Shown in pieces: positions 55,477 to 64,000 of a stretch of 64,000 nt of DNA. The DNA is from Rubritalea profundi (GTDB taxonomy: Bacteria > Verrucomicrobiota > Verrucomicrobiia > Verrucomicrobiales > Akkermansiaceae): positions 2,444,248 to 2,508,247 of the forward strand of contig NZ_MQWA01000001.1 of NCBI RefSeq assembly GCF_002954445.1, written 5' to 3'. The notes beneath the pieces are model-generated. The model searched no databases. It had not been told where the DNA came from and saw only the letters and a list, made by a program, of their open reading frames with translations. The stretch's first letter is position 1. Each line of letters begins with the position of its first letter. A program made the position numbers and the translations under genes.

Positions 55477-56454
55477 ATGAAAATAGCATTCTATTCAGCT
55501 AAGGAATACGATCGGGAATTATTTGAAGAGTGTGGAGAAGAGCATGAGTTCCTATTCTTGAAAGACCACCTTGGGGTCGAGACCGCGAGTTTGGCCTTGG
55601 GGTTTGAGGTGGTATGCGTGTTTGTGAATGATGAGTTAGATCGTCCCGTCCTAGAGCTGCTGTATGCAGCGGGTGTAAGGTTTGTCGCATTGCGCTGCGC
55701 GGGGTTCAATAATGTGGATGTTGTGGCGGCGGCTGAGCTGGGGATCATGGTGGCGCGGGTTCCCTCGTATTCCCCACACGCGGTCGCTGAGCATGCGGTT
55801 GCGATGTTGTTGACTCTGAACAGGAAAACGCACCGAGCTTACAACCGGGTACGCGAAGGCAATTTTGAACTTAATGGGCTAATGGGTTTCGACTTGGTTG
55901 GTAAGACAGTCGGTGTCTTTGGATCGGGCAAGATTGGACTCGTTTTTTGTCAAATAATGAAAGGGTTTGGCTGTAAGGTGATCGTCTGCGATCCGTACCC
56001 GTCTGAGGAGGCTAGGCAATACACCCTAGTGACTAAGGAGGAATTGTTCTCCCAAGCTGATATTGTGAGTTTGCATTGTCCGTTGATGGAGGAAACTTAC
56101 CATCTCTATGATGTTGAAACATTTGCACAGTCAAAGCGTGGCTTTACTTTGATCAATACTGGGCGTGGTGGGCTGGTGAATGCAAAGGCGTCGATTGATG
56201 CCCTAAAGTCTGGTCAACTTGGCTACCTCGGCATGGATGTGTACGAAGAAGAGAAGGACTACTTTTTTGACGATCAGTCGTCAGGGATTATTCAGGATGA
56301 TGTGCTGATGCGCTTGATGACATTTCCTAACGTTCTGATCACAGGCCATCAGGGATTTTTTACCAAAGAGGCGCTTCAGGGAATCGTTGAAACGACTGGG
56401 GAGAATATTATGGCTTATGCGTCCGGAAGTGAGCTGGTAAATGAGGTGAAGTGA
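55477..56454 (+). CDS. ldhA: D-2-hydroxyacid (D-lactate) dehydrogenase
   Basis: The 325-aa protein has the LdhA layout: MKIAFYSAKEYDRELFEE, RCAGFNNVDVVAAAELG, NAD-binding KTVGVFGSGKIGLVFCQ, NTGRGGLVNAKASIDALK and a His in LITGHQGFFTKEAL. It interconverts pyruvate and D-lactate. Other D-2-hydroxyacid specificities are possible. The start at ATG 55477 fits the family; 4 residues upstream are optional. Confidence 0.88.
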   Translation: MKIAFYSAKEYDRELFEECGEEHEFLFLKDHLGVETASLALGFEVVCVFVNDELDRPVLELLYAAGVRFVALRCAGFNNVDVVAAAELGIMVARVPSYSPHAVAEHAVAMLLTLNRKTHRAYNRVREGNFELNGLMGFDLVGKTVGVFGSGKIGLVFCQIMKGFGCKVIVCDPYPSEEARQYTLVTKEELFSQADIVSLHCPLMEETYHLYDVETFAQSKRGFTLINTGRGGLVNAKASIDALKSGQLGYLGMDVYEEEKDYFFDDQSSGIIQDDVLMRLMTFPNVLITGHQGFFTKEALQGIVETTGENIMAYASGSELVNEVK

Positions 56455-56588
56455 GTGGCTGGAATTACACCAAATCTATCGCTGTAGAGTTAGAGTCTAA
56501 CCTCTCCTAACTAATCTTGTAGTCAGATGCGTCACAGAAATGCTGTTGTGTAAGTCAGAGGATGAAGGATTTAGCAAAAAAAGATCGC

Positions 56589-56609
56589 TGGCAATTTTTC
56601 GGATTGCCA
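56589..56609. promoter_or_regulatory. Inverted repeat and possible promoter upstream of actA
   Basis: TGGCAAT and ATTGCCA form a perfect 7-bp inverted repeat with a 7-nt spacer, about 90 bp before the actA start. A weak -35-like TTGCCA overlaps it at 56604, with TAATAA 15 bp downstream. It could be an operator or a chance hairpin. Confidence 0.35.
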
Positions 56610-56700
56610 AGTGGCGTTTCATGGTAATAATCGCGCCGCCAAAATAGAACTCAAAAAAGCCTTGTGAAAAATTTCACAAGCACGTACAAGAAAGACCGTC

Positions 56701-57441
56701 ATGGCCAACATTTTCCCACGATACTCCAACCTCATACCAATCCAAATAGCGATTTGTATAGGATCACTAGCATTTGGTATTGCTATAGCATTTACATACT
56801 ACGGTACGCCAAAGAGTACGCGTGTCGGGTACATGCCCGACCAGCCGATTCCTTATAATCATGAGTTGCACGTGAAACAGCTCGGTCTTGATTGCCGTCT
56901 GTGTCATTCGTTCGTAGAGGAATCTGGCCACGCTAACGTTCCTACGGCTGATCGCTGTTGGACTTGTCACCAGCACGTGAAGACTGATAGTGAAGAGCTT
57001 GTTCCTCTCCGCCGTGCGATTGACAAGACATATGAAGGTTACACCGGCGATCCAGTGAAATGGGTCCGCGTCCACAAGTCACCTGATTATGTTTACTTCA
57101 ATCACTCTGCGCACCTTAGTCGCGGAATCTCTTGTGTGAGTTGCCACGGTCAAGTCAACGAGATGCCTGAAGTTTACCACGCGAAGAGCCTTTCCATGGG
57201 GTTCTGTCTTGATTGCCACCGAGCGCCTGAGAAGCACCTCCGCCCGCTCGAGGAAGTATTTAATCTCGATTACACCGCTAAGAACTACGTTGAGGCTAAT
57301 CCAGAGTTCCAGAAGGCTGTATTCGGTGAGTTATACTCACCCGCAGATTCTGAAGAAAAAGTTCAACATGTAGTTGGCACATTCCTCAAGAATCACTGGG
57401 ACATTCAGCCGAAAGAAAGCTGCGCCACTTGTCATCGTTAA
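56701..57441 (+). CDS. actA: ActA: pentaheme cytochrome c subunit of Alternative Complex III
   Basis: The 246-aa protein has an N-terminal membrane anchor (about residues 12-33) and five CxxCH heme sites: CRLCH, CWTCH, CVSCH, CLDCH and CATCH (the last at the C-terminus). Alternative Complex III oxidises quinol and reduces a cytochrome c or an oxidase directly. ActA is the pentaheme electron-exit subunit. It begins the act operon, with about 250 bp upstream. No Shine-Dalgarno sequence precedes the ATG. Confidence 0.95.
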   Translation: MANIFPRYSNLIPIQIAICIGSLAFGIAIAFTYYGTPKSTRVGYMPDQPIPYNHELHVKQLGLDCRLCHSFVEESGHANVPTADRCWTCHQHVKTDSEELVPLRRAIDKTYEGYTGDPVKWVRVHKSPDYVYFNHSAHLSRGISCVSCHGQVNEMPEVYHAKSLSMGFCLDCHRAPEKHLRPLEEVFNLDYTAKNYVEANPEFQKAVFGELYSPADSEEKVQHVVGTFLKNHWDIQPKESCATCHR

Positions 57442-57476
57442 TCCACTTTATCTAACTACCAACCTTTCTGCTGAAA

Positions 57477-60400
57477 ATGAGCAAACGTAAATGGCAACAT
57501 CCTGAAGCACCTGCCGGTGAAAACGTCACAAAAGCATGGCGTAGTGCAGGTCAACTCGAAGACACTACTGGCCTACGCCAGTGGGTAGAACGTGAATTCC
57601 CGCGTGCTGCTGAGACAATGATCGACGAAAATGACCGCGAGTCGTCCCGCCGTGATTTCCTAAAAGTCATGGGCGCTTCTACAGCGCTAGCAGGCTTTGG
57701 TCTCGCGTCATGTCGTCGCCCTGAAACATTGATAGTCCCTTACGTGAATGCTCCTGAGTGGGTGATTCCCGGTAAGCCACTTTACTATGCATCTTCCATG
57801 CCACAAGCCGGCGGCGCAATTCCAGCAGTAGTGACAAACCACCAAGGACGCCCGACCAAGCTCGAGCCTAACCGCATTCACCCTGAGAATGATGGTCACG
57901 GCGCGTTCATGCAGGCATCTGTTCTCAATCTTTACAATCCGGCTCGCTCACGTGACTTCCTGAACAAAGGAAATAAAGTGTCTCGCGCAGCCGCTGAAAA
58001 GCAACTCACCGAGTTCACCAAATCCGGTAAGATCGGTTTTGTGTTTGGTGAAGATGATTCAGCAACAAGGACTCGGCTTCGTGTTGAGCTCGCCGAGAAA
58101 TTCTCTGGCGCTAAGTTTTACAGCTACGAAGCTCTCGCTGGTGCGGGCCGCAAAGAATCTAACGAGGCAATTTACGGACCTGGTGTGGATGTCATTGCAG
58201 ACTTCTCTGACGCTAAGTGCATACTTTCAGTCGACTCGGACTTCCTCGAGCTCGACAAACAAGGCCCGGTAAAAGGTTTCTACGATCGCCGCCATGTGAA
58301 CGGTCGCGATTACGACAAAACTGCTTTAGAGACTAAAGATAGCCTCAACCGTCTCTACATCGCTGAGCCTAACTTCAGTCTCACTGGTGGAATGGCTGAC
58401 CACCGCGCTCCTGTGGCTCCTTCTCAAATTGGTCGATTCCTCGCAGCGCTCGCTGTTGAGTTCGGTGTTTCTGTCACCATTCCTGGTGGCGTATTTGAGG
58501 GGAAAAAAGCGCAATGGATCAAAGCATGTGCGGTAGATCTCATGAAGCACCGTGGCGAAGCAGTCGTGCTTCTCGGATCTCGTTACGGCAAAGATCTTCA
58601 CGATCTCGCGCACCTGATCAATACTAAGCTCGGTTCGTTCGGTAAAACGCTCAAGCCTGTGCAGACTAACAAGGCTGGCCTTGGAAGTGTGAAGCAACTC
58701 ATCTCAGATGTTAAGCAGCTCGACACAGTCATTCTCCTCACACCAGCAAACCCAGTGCACGAGAGCGCTGCGCTCGCTAAGGCCTTCGCTAAGGTGAAAG
58801 TGGTGCAGCTAGGCGAGACTCTGAATGCTACAGCAAACACAGCTGACCTACACATTCCTGCGGCGAACTACCTCGAAAGCTGGGGTGACTCATACACATC
58901 TTATGGTGTTTACACCATCGTTCAGCCAATGATCCTTCCGCTTTACGGTGGAGTTTCTGAGTTCGAGCTACTTACTGGTCTTCTTGACGGTGAGCTCCAT
59001 AATTCTATGCTGGATGTAAAAGCAGTTTCACCAGCATACTCAGCAGTGCGTAAAACATTTGATGCCGTGAGTAACGGATCCAATGCTAAAGCAAAGCAAG
59101 CGGCATGGATGAAACTTCTTCGTGAAGGATTCTTCAAGTCCGAGTACGCAGTAGCGAACAAAGGCATTGCTGCTGTGAGTGCTCCGTCACTTACCGCCCA
59201 GCCTGTTCCGTCTGTAGATGCTCTCGACATCGTTTACTCGACTGACGGTTCCGTTCTAGACGGTCGTTACATCGACAACGCATGGCTGCAAGAAGCTCCA
59301 GACCCGATCACCAAGGTTTGTTGGGATAACGCGATCTACGTAGCACCTCAAACTGCTAAAGACCTCGGCATCTACGATGAACTCGTAGAGCTCGAGAAAG
59401 CTGGTGCTGCTTGGTGGTCTGGTATTGGTATAGCTACAGAAACGAAGATCAAAAAGACCGATGTCCCTGAAGAAGGAGAAGGACCAAGTCTCTATGCTCC
59501 AGTGGCTAAAATTTCTGTAAACGGCAAGACTCTCGAAGGCCCAGTGATCGTTTCTTTCGGAATGGCAGAGAACGTGATATCTATCTCCCTCGGTTATGGC
59601 CAAGGCTACGATGAGAACTTCGCGACTGAGTTCAAAGGAAGCGGCGTAGCATACAGCCAAGACTGCAAGAGCAACGTTTCTTGTGTCGGCATGAATACCG
59701 GTTTCAATGCTTACCCTCTCCGTGCTGAAGACGACTACTACGCTACAGGCGCAACCATCGCTCGTGCTGAAAATGGCACGACCTACAAGATGGCTCGTAC
59801 GCAGGAGCACCACTCGATGTACGGACGCGCGATTGCTCGTGAGATCTCCACAGCGACCGACGAGAAGACGCATAAAGACTACGCATCACAGATAGCGAAT
59901 GTTCAGAAGCAGGGAATGGATTCCCACGCTCCAATGAACATGAGCCTCTACAAGCAAGAAGCCAATGGTGGCCCACTGACAGGTGGTAAAGAAACCGCTA
60001 CTCCGCACCTTTCTGATAAATCCCAGCAATGGGCAATGACCATCGACCTCAACGTCTGTAATGGTTGTAATGCATGTCTCGTGGCATGTCAGGCTGAGAA
60101 CAACATCCCAGTGGTGGGCAAAACTCAGGTGGCAATGGGCCGTGAAATGCACTGGATCCGGATGGATCGCTACTTTGCAGCACCGGATAAATACATTGAT
60201 GCTGACGAGTGGGAGAAATCTCCAGAGATGATCCCGCAGCCAGTGGCATGTGTGCAGTGTGAATCTGCTCCTTGTGAAACAGTTTGCCCGGTGAATGCTA
60301 CAGTCCACACAGAAGACGGTCTCAATGCTATGGCGTACAACCGCTGTATCGGAACCCGTTACTGCGCGAACAACTGCCCATACAAGGCACGTCGCTTCAA

Positions 60401-60926
60401 CTTCTTCGACTACAACAAGCGTAACCCACTTCTCGACAAGAACCTCTACAAAGGTCCTCTCGGTGAGAAGCAAGAAGGCGACTCCAAGCACCTCCAGCGC
60501 AACCCGAACGTTTCAGTTCGTATGCGTGGTGTGATGGAAAAGTGCACCTACTGTGTGCAGCGTCTCCAGTCCGCTAAGATCGATGCTAAGAAGCTCGCTA
60601 AGGAAAAAGCACTCGCAACTGCTGGTGGTTCTACTATGTCAAAAATCACTGCTGAGCAACTCATGCCAAAGACTGACGGCGTCCGCGTCGCATGTCAGGA
60701 CGCATGCCAAGCAGGTGCAGTTGTCTTCGGTAATCTTCTCGATTCTAAGTCAATGATCAGCCGCATTAAGAACAAGAACAACGAGATCATCAATGATCGC
60801 GCATACGACCTTCTTAACTATATCGGCACCCGACCACGGACTAGTTACCTAGCACGTGTGAAGAATCCTAATATCAGCATGCCGGGCGCCAAATACGTCG
60901 GTAAGGCAACTATCAACATGCACTAG
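57477..60926 (+). CDS. actB: ActB: fused molybdopterin-like and iron-sulfur subunit of Alternative Complex III
   Basis: The 1149-aa protein has a Tat signal, SRRDFLKVMGAST, ending in a lipobox-like LASC, so it is probably a Tat lipoprotein. Residues to about 850 form the large molybdopterin-oxidoreductase-like domain, which in known ACIII binds no Mo cofactor. The C-terminal part has four cluster motifs: CNGCNACLVACQAENN, CVQCESAPCETVCPVN, CIGTRYCANNCPYKARRF and CTYCVQRLQ with CQDACQAGA. It is the longest gene here and follows actA by 35 bp. Confidence 0.95.
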   Translation: MSKRKWQHPEAPAGENVTKAWRSAGQLEDTTGLRQWVEREFPRAAETMIDENDRESSRRDFLKVMGASTALAGFGLASCRRPETLIVPYVNAPEWVIPGKPLYYASSMPQAGGAIPAVVTNHQGRPTKLEPNRIHPENDGHGAFMQASVLNLYNPARSRDFLNKGNKVSRAAAEKQLTEFTKSGKIGFVFGEDDSATRTRLRVELAEKFSGAKFYSYEALAGAGRKESNEAIYGPGVDVIADFSDAKCILSVDSDFLELDKQGPVKGFYDRRHVNGRDYDKTALETKDSLNRLYIAEPNFSLTGGMADHRAPVAPSQIGRFLAALAVEFGVSVTIPGGVFEGKKAQWIKACAVDLMKHRGEAVVLLGSRYGKDLHDLAHLINTKLGSFGKTLKPVQTNKAGLGSVKQLISDVKQLDTVILLTPANPVHESAALAKAFAKVKVVQLGETLNATANTADLHIPAANYLESWGDSYTSYGVYTIVQPMILPLYGGVSEFELLTGLLDGELHNSMLDVKAVSPAYSAVRKTFDAVSNGSNAKAKQAAWMKLLREGFFKSEYAVANKGIAAVSAPSLTAQPVPSVDALDIVYSTDGSVLDGRYIDNAWLQEAPDPITKVCWDNAIYVAPQTAKDLGIYDELVELEKAGAAWWSGIGIATETKIKKTDVPEEGEGPSLYAPVAKISVNGKTLEGPVIVSFGMAENVISISLGYGQGYDENFATEFKGSGVAYSQDCKSNVSCVGMNTGFNAYPLRAEDDYYATGATIARAENGTTYKMARTQEHHSMYGRAIAREISTATDEKTHKDYASQIANVQKQGMDSHAPMNMSLYKQEANGGPLTGGKETATPHLSDKSQQWAMTIDLNVCNGCNACLVACQAENNIPVVGKTQVAMGREMHWIRMDRYFAAPDKYIDADEWEKSPEMIPQPVACVQCESAPCETVCPVNATVHTEDGLNAMAYNRCIGTRYCANNCPYKARRFNFFDYNKRNPLLDKNLYKGPLGEKQEGDSKHLQRNPNVSVRMRGVMEKCTYCVQRLQSAKIDAKKLAKEKALATAGGSTMSKITAEQLMPKTDGVRVACQDACQAGAVVFGNLLDSKSMISRIKNKNNEIINDRAYDLLNYIGTRPRTSYLARVKNPNISMPGAKYVGKATINMH

Positions 60927-60981
60927 TCTGCAGTCACCGATTTCATCATCCTTTATCCCAACTTAATCTAGCACACACATC

Positions 60982-62466
<1,485 letters not shown>

Positions 62467-62505
62467 TTCCGCCCTTATTCTTAATATTTACCTAATCACA
62501 GAACA

Positions 62506-63057
62506 GTGAGTACTACAGTAAAACGCGTCTACGGTTACCTCGCCGAATTCGAAAGCGCATCACACCTCTACAAAGGAGCAGAACAAGTGCGTGATGCAGG
62601 ATTCAAGAAGTGGGATTGTTATTCCTCTTACCCGATCCACGGACTCGACGATGCCATGGGCATTCGCCGCTCGATCCTTCCCTACTTTGTTTTCTTTGGT
62701 GGTTCTACCGGACTACTCACTGGCTTCAGTTTGGCGTTCATCACTCAGGTGTTGATTTACCCAACAGTGGTTCAGGCAAAGCCAGCGAACATTTTCACCA
62801 CAGCAGCGTTCTTCCCAATCATGTTTGAGCTGACGATTCTCTTCTCGGGTTTCACAGTGCTCTTTTGTCTACTCGGTTTGATGGGGCTCCCTCGTTTGAA
62901 CCACCCACTTTTCGCTAGCCGCCAGTTCCACCGTGTGACTGACGATGGATTCTTCATCGCTATCGAAGCTCGCGACCCTAACTTCTCTGCCGAAGAGACA
63001 AAAGCCATGCTCGAAGCAGCTGGGGGTAAGAATATCGAACTCGTCGAAGAAGACTAA
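62506..63057 (+). CDS. actD: ActD: DUF3341 membrane subunit
   Basis: The 183-aa protein, starting at GTG 62506, has VYGYLAEFESASHLYKGAEQV and YSSYPIHGLDDAMGIRRS, the DUF3341 pattern, with two membrane segments at about 63-83 and 103-125. DUF3341 is the ActD subunit of ACIII. It is the only GTG start in the operon. Confidence 0.92.
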   Translation: MSTTVKRVYGYLAEFESASHLYKGAEQVRDAGFKKWDCYSSYPIHGLDDAMGIRRSILPYFVFFGGSTGLLTGFSLAFITQVLIYPTVVQAKPANIFTTAAFFPIMFELTILFSGFTVLFCLLGLMGLPRLNHPLFASRQFHRVTDDGFFIAIEARDPNFSAEETKAMLEAAGGKNIELVEED

Positions 63058-63082
63058 ACGCAACTTTTTACTAACCACACTC

Positions 63083-63745
63083 ATGCGCTATTTCTTTATC
63101 ATTTACCTACTCCTTGCAGTCCTCGTTGTTAGCATCGGCGGATTCCGCGGAGATAAGTTCAAAAACACACCGATCCGTATCTTTCAAGATATGGACGAGC
63201 AGGACCGTATCAACCCTCAGCAAGCATCTGATTTCTTCAGCGATGGTCTCGGGGCGCGACAGCCTGTGGAGGAAACAGTCCCTCAGGGACTCGAGCCCGC
63301 ATCAATCGCTGACGCATCAACCCAGTCATTCGCTAATGATAACAGCTACTACCATAATGGTATGTATGACGACCAAGTCTTAGGAACTGGCCTGCCAATA
63401 AAGGAACTCGAACTCACTGAGGAAAACCTTCCGGCGTTCATTAATCGTGGAAAGATAGTGTTCAACGCTAATTGTTCTGGCTGCCACGGTATTTCAGGAA
63501 ATGGCAAAGGTGTTGTAGCATCCTACGGTGTTCCCGGTGTCATTAACCTAATTACCTCCGAGCTTCCAGACGGTGGCAAGTACGATGTGATCGTCAATGG
63601 TCGCGGCAATATGTCGGCATTTGGTTACCAAATAGACCTTAAAGATCGCTGGGCAATTATAGCTTACCTTCAGGCTCTTCAATACTCACGCAAAGCTCCG
63701 CTTGACCTCGTCAAGGATGCCTACGAAGCAGGATCTGCTAAGTAA
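63083..63745 (+). CDS. actE: ActE: monoheme cytochrome c subunit
   Basis: The 220-aa protein has an N-terminal membrane anchor (MRYFFIIYLLLAVLVVSIGG) and one heme site in NANCSGCHGISGNGKG, with a late Met-type ligand region GRGNMSAFGYQ. Unlike many ActE proteins there is no lipobox Cys, so it seems anchored by its N-terminal helix. An upstream in-frame extension to 62945 lies inside actD and is rejected. Confidence 0.92.
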   Translation: MRYFFIIYLLLAVLVVSIGGFRGDKFKNTPIRIFQDMDEQDRINPQQASDFFSDGLGARQPVEETVPQGLEPASIADASTQSFANDNSYYHNGMYDDQVLGTGLPIKELELTEENLPAFINRGKIVFNANCSGCHGISGNGKGVVASYGVPGVINLITSELPDGGKYDVIVNGRGNMSAFGYQIDLKDRWAIIAYLQALQYSRKAPLDLVKDAYEAGSAK

Positions 63746-63788
63746 TTTAATTTTTTAACTCACTCATTTTTTTTAACACACTAGTCCC

Positions 63789-64000
63789 ATGGCACATAAC
63801 GTCACATCACAGGACCTACCAGAGAATGGCGAAAAGATCGCTAAGAAAGACCTCAGTCTTCCTAAGCTCATCGCATTTGGTTTGTTTGTAGCTGGAGCAA
63901 TCGCCAGTTATTTCTTATTCAATGATCAAACATTCGGATCTGGCTACGCCTACTCTTGGTTATTCGCATTCCTTTTCTTTCTCACCCTCGCTTTAGGTGG
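63789..64000 (+). CDS. actF: ActF: quinone-binding membrane subunit, cut by the window edge
   Basis: ATG 63789 opens a frame that stays open to the end of the window (70 codons). It has a soluble start MAHNVTSQDLPENGEKIA and a first membrane segment LIAFGLFVAGAIASYFLF. A second hydrophobic segment begins at the edge, with FAFLFFLTLALGG. By position and character it is actF, the second NrfD-like subunit of ACIII, but the visible part is short. Confidence 0.8.
   Translation, partial: MAHNVTSQDLPENGEKIAKKDLSLPKLIAFGLFVAGAIASYFLFNDQTFGSGYAYSWLFAFLFFLTLALG

Noticed and set aside
59256-60491. Two antisense frames of about 200 codons within actB
   Set aside because: They arise from codon bias on the opposite strand of a highly expressed gene and contain no protein-like motifs.

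Overview
The window looks like chromosomal DNA of a marine-type Verrucomicrobiota, near the Rubritaleaceae/Akkermansiaceae; this placement is inference. The support is the mix of families: an Alternative Complex III (act) operon, a sulfatase, two Gfo/Idh/MocA oxidoreductases next to a two-domain DUF1080 protein, and a run of prepilin-like genes that resemble the Verru_Chthon cassette families. There is no phage, plasmid or CRISPR signature. Most genes are ordinary housekeeping or cell-envelope genes on both strands.

Layout. 0-8 kb: a REP-associated tyrosine transposase, a sulfatase with two in-frame stops, a frameshifted S10 peptidase, an alpha/beta hydrolase lipoprotein, three tRNA genes and a frameshifted CbiX-like chelatase. 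8-18 kb: metF, the tail-specific protease prc, a SprT-like metalloprotein, pssA, a DUF1858/rhodanese pair, a membrane-anchored parvulin, glnB, a frameshifted dprA and hisI. 18-22 kb: a GspG-like pseudopilin divergent from a three-gene prepilin cassette. 22-32 kb: a SWIM/SNF2 helicase, a short RpoD-family sigma factor, two damaged membrane-protein genes, a CPA1 antiporter, serS and an MsbA-type ABC exporter. 32-46 kb: a tandem pair of related coiled-coil proteins, an ACT protein, transketolase, a six-EF-hand protein, tRNA-Arg, hemL (frameshifted), trmD, rnhA, tsaB, citrate synthase and pyrB. 46-54 kb: a six-gene operon (DUF1080, Tat-exported Gfo/Idh, FGE-like, ApbE, MFS, cytoplasmic Gfo/Idh) that looks like a 3-keto-glycoside utilisation route. 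54-64 kb: panE, a D-2-hydroxyacid dehydrogenase and the act operon actABCDE, with actF cut by the right edge.

The most striking general observation is the number of interrupted genes. Five single-locus frameshifts (S10 peptidase, CbiX, DprA, a Yip1-like membrane protein, HemL) lie at or beside short homopolymers or doublets. Three in-frame nonsense codons lie in two further genes, each at a position where the surrounding family pattern suggests Tyr or Trp. HemL is normally essential and this organism needs heme for the multiheme ActA in the same window. The homopolymer frameshifts may therefore be assembly errors, whereas the nonsense codons look more like real decay. The other notable signals are the keto-sugar operon, the prepilin cassette without its large A protein, REP-like palindromes near the RAYT gene, a dispersed low-complexity motif between genes, and the near absence of Shine-Dalgarno sequences.
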